NCBI RefSeq assembly: GCF_000407605.1
Contig: NZ_ASWO01000001.1
Location: forward strand, 682,001-746,000
Length of the DNA stretch: 64,000 nucleotides
Reading direction: 5' to 3'
DNA from: Enterococcus sulfureus ATCC 49903
GTDB lineage: Bacteria; Bacillota; Bacilli; Lactobacillales; Enterococcaceae
Shown here: positions 1 to 7,850 of the stretch, in pieces
Position numbering within the stretch: position 1 is the stretch's first letter
Layout: every line of letters begins with the position of its first letter
Made by a program: the position numbers and the translations under genes
Notes under the pieces: model-generated
Seen by the model: only the letters and a program-made list of their open reading frames with translations
What the model was told of the DNA's origin: nothing
Databases searched by the model: none

Positions 1-351
1 TTTATCCCCTTTTTCAAGGAACTTGCGTGCATTACGTAATTTAGTATTAAAATCATTGACATCGATCGTTGGACTTAAGCGAACTTCTTTCACACTGATG
101 ACTTTTTGTTTCTTACGGGCTTCACGTTCTTTTTTCTGTAGTTCAAAACGATATTTCCCATAATCCATAATACGAGCAACCGGTGGTTTTGCATTAGGTG
201 CAACCAACACAACATCTAAGTTAGCTTGTTCTGCGATTTGCAACGCTTCTGCTTTCGTTTTTACTCCGAGTTGATCTCCGTCTTGACTAATCAAACGTAA
301 CTCACGTGCACGAATGCCGTCGTTTACCATCATATCCTTTGCTATGGTCAT
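1..351 (-). CDS. infC: Translation initiation factor IF-3, 3' part outside window
   Basis: IF-3 binds the 30S subunit and checks initiator tRNA and start codon choice. About 117 codons are visible. The N-terminal domain reads [13 protein letters not shown], then [20 protein letters not shown] and a basic [11 protein letters not shown] linker, all typical of IF-3. The 3' end lies beyond position 1. The start is uncertain: the strong Shine-Dalgarno GGAGGTG (353-359) leaves only 3 nt to the ATG at 349-351 but 9 nt to an in-frame ATA at 343-345, which encodes the Ile of MTIAKD. infC often uses a rare start codon for autoregulation. It is normally followed by rpmI and rplT, which would lie to the left. 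Confidence 0.95.
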   Translation of the reverse strand, partial: MTIAKDMMVNDGIRARELRLISQDGDQLGVKTKAEALQIAEQANLDVVLVAPNAKPPVARIMDYGKYRFELQKKEREARKKQKVISVKEVRLSPTIDVNDFNTKLRNARKFLEKGDK

Positions 352-517
352 TCACCTCCAAGTTTTTTGAGAGAAAGAAAGAGTTTTCTTACAAATAGGC
401 ACAAAAAAACGAGTTCTTAACGAACCCGCAACGTGACCCAAATTGATTGGATAACTATCTGCCCAGCGACAACGTCACGAGGCGAGAAGCGGGTGCTTCT
501 GCTTTCATTTCTCAACT
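352..517 (-). promoter_or_regulatory. L20-type leader of infC operon
   Basis: This is the untranslated leader between the promoter and infC. It has a GC-rich block at 485-495 (ACCCGC on the minus strand) that can pair with GCGGGT at 423-428, the 5' arm of a terminator hairpin. That would be an antiterminator/terminator pair. The layout matches the known Firmicutes infC-rpmI-rplT leader, where excess L20 favours termination. L20 binding is inferred by analogy. Confidence 0.75.
403..428 (-). terminator. Attenuator hairpin in infC leader
   Basis: On the minus strand CGGGTTC (422-428) pairs with GAACTCG (410-416) around a 5-nt loop, followed by seven T (403-409). It lies between the promoter and the gene, so it should act as a regulated attenuator. 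Confidence 0.8.
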
Positions 518-523
518 CTCACT

Positions 524-552
524 ATTATACAAACATTTTATGTCAAAGTCAA
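524..552 (-). promoter_or_regulatory. infC operon promoter
   Basis: The -35 is TTGACT (547-552) and the -10 is a consensus TATAAT (524-529), separated by 17 nt. Transcription should start near 517. Confidence 0.85.
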
Positions 553-573
553 TGATTTTCATTTGTTTTTTCA

Positions 574-602
574 TAAAAAAAGTCCGACAAGTTCGTCGGA
601 CT
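574..602 (-). terminator. nox terminator
   Basis: An 8-bp stem AGTCCGAC/GTCGGACT with a 6-nt loop is followed on the minus strand by seven T. It ends the nox transcript just before the infC promoter. Confidence 0.9.
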
Positions 603-612
603 TACACTCATA

Positions 613-1947
613 TTAGTTTGCAGCTTGAGCCGCTTTATTGATGTAGTTATAAGGTTGGTTAAAGTGTGGTAAGAAGAATAGATCTAATAATTTTAATTGG
701 TCGATCGTCATTTTTTGTTCGATTGCTAGTGAGAACATATGGATCGCCATCGAAATATCCGATGTGTAAGAACCCATTTGTGCTCCAACGATACGACGAG
801 TGTGTTTATCAAAGACGATACGGATTTTTACAGTCGCGTTTTCTTTCATAAATCCTGGTTTTTGAGTATCTTCATAATCCACATAATCGACTTCTACACC
901 AAAGCGTGCAGCTGATTCAACTGAGATCCCTGTTGATACCATGTTGTAACCAAAAATTGAGATTCCGTTTGATCCTTGTACTCCTGGAGACTCAACATCA
1001 GCTCCCCCAATATTTTCTCCAGCTACGATACCTGAACGTACTGCATTTGTTGCAAGTGCGATATAAGCTGTTTGTTCCATCGCATTTGAATACACTGTCG
1101 CGCAATCCCCTACAGCATACACATCAGGTAGGCTCGTACGTTGATGACGATCAACTAAATAGGCATTATTGGCAAAACGTTCTAATTTGTCGCCACCGAT
1201 AGCACTATTAGGTAAGAAGCCGATCGCATTGATGACCATATCGACATCGTAACTACCGTTTGCTGTTACAACTTTTTCAACTTTGTCTGTTCCTTGATAT
1301 TCTTGAACCAATTCACCTAAATGCATTTCGATTCCGTGCTCTTTTAAGTTTTCATCCATGTTATCTGTAAACCATTTGTCATAGTAGTTTGGCAATGAAC
1401 GAGTCGCTGCATCAAATAATAAAACATGTTTACCACGACGTTTTGCAGCTTCTGCCATTTCAACTCCGATATATCCAGCTCCAATAACTGCGATATTTTG
1501 GATAGAATCATCACTTAAAATTTGGTCGATCATTTGACCATCTTGGAATTTTTTCATGAAACGAATATTTTTCAAGTCACGTCCAGGAACATTTGGTGAA
1601 ATTGGTACTGAACCAGTTGCTAAAATTAATTTATCGTAAGATTCTTCAAACGTTTCCCCATTTAAAGTCGTGCAGTACACGATTTTTTTATCAAAATCAA
1701 TTGTTTCCACACTTGTTTCCATGTGAACTGTTGCGCCTTTTTGCAAGAATTCTTCTTTATTTGTATAGAATAATCCATCTACGCTATCGATTTGACGCCC
1801 TACCCATAATGCTGTTCCACAGCTTAGGTAGCTTAGGTTTGTGTTACGGTCGATCATGACCACTTCTTGGTTTTCAAAGTTATCTAATAAAGTATTCGCA
1901 GCCGCAACACCTGCATGGTTTGCTCCAACAATCACTGTTTTTGTCAT
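613..1947 (-). CDS. nox: NADH oxidase (H2O-forming), FAD-dependent
   Basis: This 444-residue flavoprotein of the pyridine nucleotide-disulfide oxidoreductase class II family should reduce O2 to water with NADH, regenerating NAD+ in the cytoplasm. The N-terminal FAD-binding region reads VIVGANHAGVAAA. The redox-active cysteine is in SYLSCG near residue 45. An NAD-binding GxGxxG is in IAVIGAGYIGVEMAE, and a second FAD motif is DVYAVGDCA. The start at MTKTVIV follows AAGGGGG; an upstream start would add 11 unrelated residues. It is monocistronic with its own terminator. A CoA-disulfide reductase-like enzyme is the main alternative, since both share the single active Cys. Confidence 0.9.
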   Translation of the reverse strand: MTKTVIVGANHAGVAAANTLLDNFENQEVVMIDRNTNLSYLSCGTALWVGRQIDSVDGLFYTNKEEFLQKGATVHMETSVETIDFDKKIVYCTTLNGETFEESYDKLILATGSVPISPNVPGRDLKNIRFMKKFQDGQMIDQILSDDSIQNIAVIGAGYIGVEMAEAAKRRGKHVLLFDAATRSLPNYYDKWFTDNMDENLKEHGIEMHLGELVQEYQGTDKVEKVVTANGSYDVDMVINAIGFLPNSAIGGDKLERFANNAYLVDRHQRTSLPDVYAVGDCATVYSNAMEQTAYIALATNAVRSGIVAGENIGGADVESPGVQGSNGISIFGYNMVSTGISVESAARFGVEVDYVDYEDTQKPGFMKENATVKIRIVFDKHTRRIVGAQMGSYTSDISMAIHMFSLAIEQKMTIDQLKLLDLFFLPHFNQPYNYINKAAQAAN

Positions 1948-2139
1948 AATATTTTTCCCCCTTGTGTTGTTTACATACATAGTATATAAAGATTGTGAAC
2001 GCTAGAACTATCACAGATTTTTGCACAAGTGAAAAAACTGAGAGCAATGCTTATGAAAGCTTATGCTAAAGCAAAATACTACTTGCTCACTTTTTTTCAA
2101 AATATTTCATTGTGAATTTATTCATTTTTATTCACAAGT

Positions 2140-2180
2140 AAAAAAAAGAGCTAAAACCTTGTTAAATCAAGATTTAGCTC
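2140..2180 (-). terminator. Terminator of deoxynucleoside kinase gene
   Basis: GAGCTAAA (2148-2155) and TTTAGCTC (2173-2180) form the stem, and eight T follow on the minus strand (2140-2147). Confidence 0.85.
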
Positions 2181-2192
2181 CTTTACCTTTTA

Positions 2193-2828
2193 TTAAGAAA
2201 TACAATTTAGCTTTTCTTCAATCATTTTTATCACGAGCTCTCGTGCTGTTTGATCCGTGATAAAATCTAATTTATCACCATCGATTTGTAGTTTTGGACT
2301 GGCGTCATATGTATTGAACCATTGATCGTAACGTCGATTTAATTCTTCGTAATAAGCGTATAAACTTGGATCTTGTTCGATTTGTTCATAAGAACGACCT
2401 CTTTGTTTAATGCGTGAAAGCATCGTATCTAGAGAAACTTTGATATGAACCAAAAGATCCGGACGTTTTTGATAAGTTGCTAGTGGCAATTCTTCTAGCA
2501 TATTGGCAAGCAATTCATCATACACGGCCACTTCTGTTTTGGTCGTGCGTCCTAGGTCAGCATTCAAATGAAACAATAAGGAATCTTCATAAATCGAACG
2601 ATCTAATACATTGTTCTCCCCTTTTCGTGCTTCTTTGATACTTGCAAAGCGTTTATTTAAAAAATAGATTTGCAATAAAAATGCATATTTTTCTGGATTT
2701 TCATAAAATAAAGGCAGTACTTCGTTTTCTTCTACTGGTTCATAAAATGCTGTACTTTGAAAATGTTCTGCTAGTAAAGCAGTCAAACTAGACTTTCCTG
2801 CTCCGATGGTACCTGCTAAAACAATCAT
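2193..2828 (-). CDS. Deoxyadenosine/deoxyguanosine kinase family protein
   Basis: This 211-residue salvage kinase should phosphorylate purine deoxynucleosides in the cytoplasm. The P-loop is at the N-terminus (GTIGAGKSS). The family signature DRSIYED sits near residue 80 and the lid-type arginines are in RIKQRGRSYE. The length fits the dNK family (about 210-220). The start at MIVLAG has AAGGAGG 7 nt upstream; an earlier in-frame ATG has no ribosome site. It is divergent from the mevalonate operon. Substrate preference (dA, dG or dC) cannot be read from sequence. Confidence 0.85.
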   Translation of the reverse strand: MIVLAGTIGAGKSSLTALLAEHFQSTAFYEPVEENEVLPLFYENPEKYAFLLQIYFLNKRFASIKEARKGENNVLDRSIYEDSLLFHLNADLGRTTKTEVAVYDELLANMLEELPLATYQKRPDLLVHIKVSLDTMLSRIKQRGRSYEQIEQDPSLYAYYEELNRRYDQWFNTYDASPKLQIDGDKLDFITDQTARELVIKMIEEKLNCIS

Positions 2829-2859
2829 TTTTTTCCTCCTTGATTCTTTCAATTTTACT

Positions 2860-2888
2860 ACTATACAATAAGTTCATTTTTTTGTCAT
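2860..2888 (-). promoter_or_regulatory. Promoter of deoxynucleoside kinase gene
   Basis: The -35 is ATGACA (2883-2888) and the -10 is TATAGT (2860-2865), with a 17-nt spacer. Each matches consensus at 5 of 6 positions. Confidence 0.7.
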
Positions 2889-2962
2889 GGAAGATCAGAA
2901 TGAAAAAAACGTGAAAAAAAGGTTAAGAAATCGATTTTTTTTAAGAAAAGTAACCAGATAAC

Positions 2963-2991
2963 TTAACGGATCTACAATAATCTAGTAAAAT
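2963..2991 (+). promoter_or_regulatory. Candidate promoter of mevalonate operon
   Basis: The -35-like TTAACG (2963-2968) and -10 TAAAAT (2986-2991) are separated by 17 nt. The leader to mvk would be about 40 nt. The -35 is weak (4 of 6). Confidence 0.5.
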
Positions 2992-3035
2992 AAAGCCTGA
3001 ACTGTCAGATATTACAGAAACGAAAGAGGAGAGCC

Positions 3036-3971
3036 ATGAAAGAAGTAGGGACTGGGGAAGCAACTGGGAAAATTATTTTGATGGGTGAACATGCTGTTGT
3101 TTATCAAAAACCAGCAATCGCATTTCCCTTTAAAGGAACCACGATTACAGCAATGATCACACAAGCAAATGAAAACACCTTAACTTCAAGTTATCATACA
3201 GGAGCACTCAAACAAACATCTGAAAATTTAGCCAATATTACTCAATTAACTCAAAAATTACAACAAGATTTGAATACACCACCATTTCATTTGACGATCC
3301 AAAGCACGATCCCTTCTGAACGTGGAATGGGTTCTAGCGCTGCGGTGGCGGTCGCGATTACACGTGCTTTTTTTGATTGGCAAGTGTTGCCACTTTCTGA
3401 AGAAACATTGTTACGCTATGTCAATTTTTCAGAACAAATCGCTCATGGAAATCCTAGCGGTATCGATGCAGCGGCAACCAGTGGCTCACAACCGATTTAT
3501 TATCAAAAAAATCAAGCTATCATGCCGTTTCCTTTGCATCTAGATGCGTTTTTATTAGTCGCAGATACCGGAATCAAAGGACAAACCCGTGCGGCTGTGC
3601 GTTCCGTAGCAGAACTGGCGACTCTACAACCTGAGCTTGTAGAAAGTATAACAGCTCATCTTGGCTTATTAACTAATCAGGCAAAACAAGCCATTATGCA
3701 CAATGAAGCAGAGACATTAGGAGATTTGATGGATCAAGCCCAATCAGACCTAGAAAAATTGGGTGTTAGTAATGATGAACTAAATCGATATACCCGTTTA
3801 GCCAAAGAACACGGAGCATTAGGTGCCAAATTAACCGGTGGTGGCCGTGGGGGTTGTTTTATCGTCTTAACAAAAACTAAAGAACAAGCTGAGACTATTT
3901 GCCACATCTTAGAACAAGCTGGAGTAAAAGGAACTTGGCTACAAGGATTAGGAGCTTACCAACATGCATAA
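3036..3971 (+). CDS. mvk: Mevalonate kinase
   Basis: This 311-residue GHMP-family kinase makes mevalonate 5-phosphate from mevalonate and ATP. It has the N-terminal GKIILMGEHAVVY, the ATP-binding SERGMGSSAAVAVA near residue 95, and the C-terminal KLTGGGRGGCFIVL. The start follows GAGGAGAG by a few bases. It is the first gene of a four-gene operon in which every junction overlaps; it overlaps mvaD by 8 bp, which implies translational coupling. The operon supplies isopentenyl diphosphate for undecaprenyl carrier and quinone side chains. HMG-CoA synthase and reductase are not in the window. Confidence 0.95.
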   Translation: MKEVGTGEATGKIILMGEHAVVYQKPAIAFPFKGTTITAMITQANENTLTSSYHTGALKQTSENLANITQLTQKLQQDLNTPPFHLTIQSTIPSERGMGSSAAVAVAITRAFFDWQVLPLSEETLLRYVNFSEQIAHGNPSGIDAAATSGSQPIYYQKNQAIMPFPLHLDAFLLVADTGIKGQTRAAVRSVAELATLQPELVESITAHLGLLTNQAKQAIMHNEAETLGDLMDQAQSDLEKLGVSNDELNRYTRLAKEHGALGAKLTGGGRGGCFIVLTKTKEQAETICHILEQAGVKGTWLQGLGAYQHA

Positions 3972-4956
3972 AGGAACTGCGCGTGCATACACAAATATTG
4001 CCTTGATCAAATACTGGGGCAAAAAAGATGATGCATTGATTTTACCAATGAATAACAGTTTATCATTGACACTAGACGCATTTTTTACGGATACTACTGT
4101 CACATTTGATGAACAGTACACAAAAGATGTCTTTTATTTAGATACCGTGTTACAAGATGAAAAAGCGACCGCTAAGGTATCACGCTTTTTAGATTTAGTG
4201 CGCGAAAAAATGGATCGACCTTTATTTGCCACTGTAGAGAGCATCAATCATGTGCCAACAGCTGCTGGACTAGCTTCTTCTGCTAGTGGACTTGCCGCTT
4301 TAGCACTAGCCTGTAATGAAGCATTGAGATTGAATCTTTCCAAAACAGAAGTTTCCCGTTTAGCTAGACGTGGCTCAGGTTCGGCTTGTAGAAGTATTTT
4401 TGGCGGCTTTGTAGAATGGGAACAAGGAACAGATGACCTCTCTTCCTTTGCTCGTCCTATAGAAGCCGATCGCTTTGAAGACGAACTTGCGATGGTCTTT
4501 ATCTTATTAAATGATAAACAAAAAGATGTGTCCAGTCGTGATGGTATGAAACGAACTGTCGATACTTCTGCGTTTTATCCTGCTTGGGTTAATACAGCTG
4601 GAGAAGATCTAACACTGATCAAACAAGCCATTGCTGAAAAATCATTTACAAAATTAGGGGAAGTCACTGAAGCAAATGCACTGAAAATGCATGCTACTAC
4701 GCTTGCCGCAACACCACCTTTTACGTATTGGTCACCTGAAAGCTTGCGTGCTATGGAAGTGGTCAAAAGCTTAAGAAAAGACGGTCTAGAGTGCTACTTT
4801 ACAATGGATGCTGGTCCAAACGTCAAAGTCCTTTGTAAAAAACAAGACCGACAACAAATCATCGCACGATTGACGCAAGAATTTTCAGCTGAACAAATCA
4901 TCTGTGCTTTAACAGGTCCAGATGCGCATTCTATAGAAACGGAAGTGACATTATGA
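3964..4956 (+). CDS. mvaD: Diphosphomevalonate decarboxylase
   Basis: This 330-residue GHMP enzyme converts mevalonate 5-diphosphate to isopentenyl diphosphate, with ATP use and loss of CO2. The family-specific N-terminus YTNIALIKYWGK is clear. The phosphate-binding loop is VPTAAGLASSASGLAALA near residue 100, followed by RRGSGSACRS. The catalytic Asp is expected in the FTMDAGPNVKVL segment near residue 280. It overlaps mvk by 8 bp and mvaK2 by 4 bp (ATGA). Confidence 0.96.
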   Translation: MHKGTARAYTNIALIKYWGKKDDALILPMNNSLSLTLDAFFTDTTVTFDEQYTKDVFYLDTVLQDEKATAKVSRFLDLVREKMDRPLFATVESINHVPTAAGLASSASGLAALALACNEALRLNLSKTEVSRLARRGSGSACRSIFGGFVEWEQGTDDLSSFARPIEADRFEDELAMVFILLNDKQKDVSSRDGMKRTVDTSAFYPAWVNTAGEDLTLIKQAIAEKSFTKLGEVTEANALKMHATTLAATPPFTYWSPESLRAMEVVKSLRKDGLECYFTMDAGPNVKVLCKKQDRQQIIARLTQEFSAEQIICALTGPDAHSIETEVTL

Positions 4957-6035
4957 TCGAGGTCTCAGTACCTGGAAAATTATATATCGCAGGAGAATAC
5001 GCGGTCGTTGAACCGGGACACCCTGCCGTAATCGTAGCTGTGGATCAATTTATTACCGTAAAAATCGAAACAGCTCGTAAAAATGGAACGATACATTCTC
5101 AACAATATAGTGATTTGCCGATTCGTTGGACTAGACGCAACGGCGAGCTTGTATTGGACCATCGTGAAAATCCATTCCATTATATTTTAGAAGCCATTCG
5201 TTTGACTGAAAAATATGCATCAGAAAAAGGTCGGATCCTTGCCTTTTATGATTTGAAAGTAACCAGTGAACTCGACAATTCAAATGGTCGTAAGTATGGT
5301 TTAGGTTCAAGTGGTGCTGTAACAGTTGCCACAGTGAAAGCACTGAATTTCTTTTATGATTTAGAAATGGATGAAATGACGATTTTCAAAATTTCTGCCT
5401 TAGCTCATCTAGCTGTTCAAGGTAACGGTTCTTGCGGAGACATCGCAGCTAGTGCTTTTGGCGGATGGATCGCTTTTTCCACGTTTGACCACGAGTGGGT
5501 AATCAAAAAACAAAAAGAATGGCCTTTGTCTCACCTTTTATTTGAAGACTGGCCTGAGCTTACAATCACTAAGTTAAAAACACCTAAAAATCTTCGTTTA
5601 TTGATTGGGTGGACTGGAAGCCCTGCTTCTACTTCTGATTTAGTTGATCAGGTGAATCAATCCAAAGAAGAAAAAAATCGCGCATATCAACAGTTTTTAG
5701 CAGATAGTAAACAATGTGTTCAAGCATTGATCGATGCGTTTGTCGCTGAAGATGTCTTGATGATCAAAAAAATGATTTTAAAAAATCGTGCACTACTTGG
5801 TGAACTTTCTCAAATTACTGGAGTGATGATCGAAACACCTGCATTAAAAGAATTATGTGAGCTAGCCATCGCTTGTGGGGGAGCTGCTAAATCTTCTGGT
5901 GCTGGTGGAGGAGATTGCGGAATCGTGATTGCAGACCAACGCACTGGCATCTTGCCTTTGATGAGCGCATGGGAAAAAGCGGAAATCACGCCTCTCCCCT
6001 TACACGTTTACCACTACCAAGGAGGCGCGCAATGA
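4953..6035 (+). CDS. mvaK2: Phosphomevalonate kinase
   Basis: This 360-residue GHMP kinase converts mevalonate 5-phosphate to the diphosphate. Motifs are PGKLYIAGEYAVVEPG at the N-terminus, GRKYGLGSSGAVTVATVKAL near residue 112, and the C-terminal KSSGAGGGDCGIVI. The length matches Gram-positive MvaK2. Its ATG overlaps the mvaD stop, and its TGA overlaps the fni ATG. Confidence 0.95.
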   Translation: MIEVSVPGKLYIAGEYAVVEPGHPAVIVAVDQFITVKIETARKNGTIHSQQYSDLPIRWTRRNGELVLDHRENPFHYILEAIRLTEKYASEKGRILAFYDLKVTSELDNSNGRKYGLGSSGAVTVATVKALNFFYDLEMDEMTIFKISALAHLAVQGNGSCGDIAASAFGGWIAFSTFDHEWVIKKQKEWPLSHLLFEDWPELTITKLKTPKNLRLLIGWTGSPASTSDLVDQVNQSKEEKNRAYQQFLADSKQCVQALIDAFVAEDVLMIKKMILKNRALLGELSQITGVMIETPALKELCELAIACGGAAKSSGAGGGDCGIVIADQRTGILPLMSAWEKAEITPLPLHVYHYQGGAQ

Positions 6036-7072
6036 ATCGAAAAGACGAACATGTATCACTAGCTAAAGCATTTCACGGGAAACATGTAACAGATTTTGAT
6101 GCGATTCGCTTGATTCATCAGTCTTTTCCTGAAATCGCAGTTCAGGAAGTCGATCTTAGTACTACATTGGCTTCTTTTACTACCCCTTTTCCTTTCTTCA
6201 TCAATGCGATGACGGGCGGAAGTGAAAAAACCAAACAAATCAATCATGATCTTGCACTCATTGCGCGAGAGACGAATCTAGCCATGGCAACGGGTTCTGT
6301 TTCTGCTGCATTGAAAGATCCAAGTGTTAAAGACTCCTTTACCATTGCGCGAAAAACCAATCCAAATGGCTTATTGTTCGCAAATGTTGGAGCAGGAACT
6401 TCCGTTGAGCGGGCAAAACAAGCCGTCGATCTTTTTGAGGCAGATGCTTTACAAATCCATGTCAATGCGCCTCAAGAACTCGTTATGCCAGAAGGTGATC
6501 GCGATTTTTCTCATTGGTTAGACTTAATTGAAGAAATCGTTACGACACTTTCTGTCCCGATCATTGTCAAAGAAGTTGGATTTGGCATGACGAGAGATAC
6601 GATAAATGCTCTACGTCAACGCGGAGTACATGCAATCGACGTCTCTGGCCGCGGCGGTACGAGCTTTACCCAAATCGAAAACGCTCGTCGTAAAAAACGT
6701 GAATTTCACTATCTGGATGATTACGGTCAAACAACAGCGGAATCTTTATTAGAAGCCAGTTTAGTTCCTAACGATTTTTCATTACTTGCTTCTGGAGGTA
6801 TCCGAAATGCTTATGATATTTTTAAAGCACTTTGTTTAGGTGCAGATAGTGTGGGAATTTCCGCAACGATTTTAAATGAACTACTCACTCATGGCGTAGA
6901 AGATACGATTGCATTTATTGAACGTATGAAAGATGAATTGCGCATGCTTTATACGATGAGTGGTATTACAAAAACAGCACATACCACAACGGTTCCTCTA
7001 TTAATAGGGAGGCCACTAAAAGACTGGTGTCTAGCTCGCGGTATCGATTATCAAACATATGCCACACGTTAA
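6032..7072 (+). CDS. fni: Type 2 isopentenyl-diphosphate delta-isomerase
   Basis: This 346-residue FMN- and NADPH-dependent isomerase interconverts isopentenyl and dimethylallyl diphosphate and is not related to type 1 Idi. Visible features are FFINAMTGGSEKTKQIN, MATGSVSAAL, the SGRGGTSFTQIEN loop, and the FMN phosphate-binding ASGGIRNAYDIFKAL and GADSVGISA. The start at 6032 has AAGGAGG 8 nt upstream. A longer in-frame extension into mvaK2 was rejected. It is the last gene of the operon and is followed directly by a terminator. Confidence 0.95.
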   Translation: MNRKDEHVSLAKAFHGKHVTDFDAIRLIHQSFPEIAVQEVDLSTTLASFTTPFPFFINAMTGGSEKTKQINHDLALIARETNLAMATGSVSAALKDPSVKDSFTIARKTNPNGLLFANVGAGTSVERAKQAVDLFEADALQIHVNAPQELVMPEGDRDFSHWLDLIEEIVTTLSVPIIVKEVGFGMTRDTINALRQRGVHAIDVSGRGGTSFTQIENARRKKREFHYLDDYGQTTAESLLEASLVPNDFSLLASGGIRNAYDIFKALCLGADSVGISATILNELLTHGVEDTIAFIERMKDELRMLYTMSGITKTAHTTTVPLLIGRPLKDWCLARGIDYQTYATR

Positions 7073-7104
7073 ACGAGAAAGGATAGTTCCTTTCTTGTTT
7101 TTTT
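7073..7104 (+). terminator. Mevalonate operon terminator
   Basis: GAGAAAGGA pairs with TCCTTTCTT around a short loop, followed by a run of seven T at 7098-7104. Confidence 0.8.
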
Positions 7105-7105
7105 A

Positions 7106-7134
7106 AGGTTTACTTTAGGTTTATACGCTATACT
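7106..7134 (+). promoter_or_regulatory. ciaRH promoter with response-regulator direct repeats
   Basis: The -10 is TATACT (7129-7134). No -35 consensus is present. Instead AGGTTTA occurs twice, at 7106-7112 and 7117-7123, exactly 11 bp apart in the -35 area. A one-turn direct repeat is the usual binding site of OmpR-family regulators, so positive autoregulation by the encoded regulator is likely. Confidence 0.65.
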
Positions 7135-7160
7135 AAAGAAAAAGTTTGAGGAGAATGACT

Positions 7161-7850
7161 ATGATTAAATTATTATTGGTTGAAGATGATGTGACGCTCT
7201 CTGAAAATATTAAAGAAATCGTCTCATCGATTGGGGAAGTTACACAAATGTATACTGGTAGCGAAGGATTATTTGAAGCAGAAGCTGGAATTTATGACTT
7301 GATTATCTTGGATCTAATGCTCCCTGAAATGAATGGATATGAAGTGTTAGCCAACTTGCGTAAACAACAAGTACAGACACCGGTGCTTATTTTAACAGCT
7401 AAAGATGGTTTAGAAGATAAAGTTGAAGGGTTTCAAAAAGGAGCAGACGACTATCTGACAAAACCTTTTTATCGGGAAGAACTATTGATGCGTGTGAAAG
7501 CTTTATTAAAACGTTCATTAGGATTATTTGATGAACAAACCTTAAGTTACGGAAAATTAAATTGCCAGTTGACGAATAAAGAAGTCCGCTTTGGCGATCA
7601 AATTTTACCGATTCAAGGAAAAGAATTTGAATTACTTGTCTATTTTATTCAAAACCAAAAAGTTATTTTAACAAAAGAACAAATTTTTGATCGTATTTGG
7701 GGATTTGATTCAGCTACGACCTTAACCGTAGTCGAAGTTTATATGAGTCATTTGCGTAAACATTTACGAGATACGGGACTAGATAAAAAATTCCAAACTC
7801 TGCGAAATGTTGGATATCTTTTACAAGAGGCCGATGCTCATGAAGGCTAA
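7161..7850 (+). CDS. ciaR: CiaR-like response regulator (OmpR family)
   Basis: This 229-residue protein has a receiver domain with acidic pair E8/D9-D10, phospho-acceptor D51 in LIILDLMLP, conserved LTAKD, and K in LTKPF. A winged-helix DNA-binding domain occupies about residues 130-225. GKEFELLVYFIQNQ, the IFDRIWGFDS motif and VVEVYMSHLRKHL closely resemble streptococcal CiaR from memory. The start at 7161 has GAGGAG 7 nt upstream; an ATG two codons earlier is too near the ribosome site. It overlaps the kinase gene by 11 bp. In streptococci CiaRH responds to cell-envelope stress; that role here is inferred. Confidence 0.85.
   Translation: MIKLLLVEDDVTLSENIKEIVSSIGEVTQMYTGSEGLFEAEAGIYDLIILDLMLPEMNGYEVLANLRKQQVQTPVLILTAKDGLEDKVEGFQKGADDYLTKPFYREELLMRVKALLKRSLGLFDEQTLSYGKLNCQLTNKEVRFGDQILPIQGKEFELLVYFIQNQKVILTKEQIFDRIWGFDSATTLTVVEVYMSHLRKHLRDTGLDKKFQTLRNVGYLLQEADAHEG

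Noticed and set aside
1993-2016. TTGTGAAC...TATCACAG near the nox start as a Rex or CRP-like operator
   Set aside because: The half-sites are separated by 12 nt, not the 4-6 nt of Rex or Crp/Fnr sites, and one arm has mismatches.
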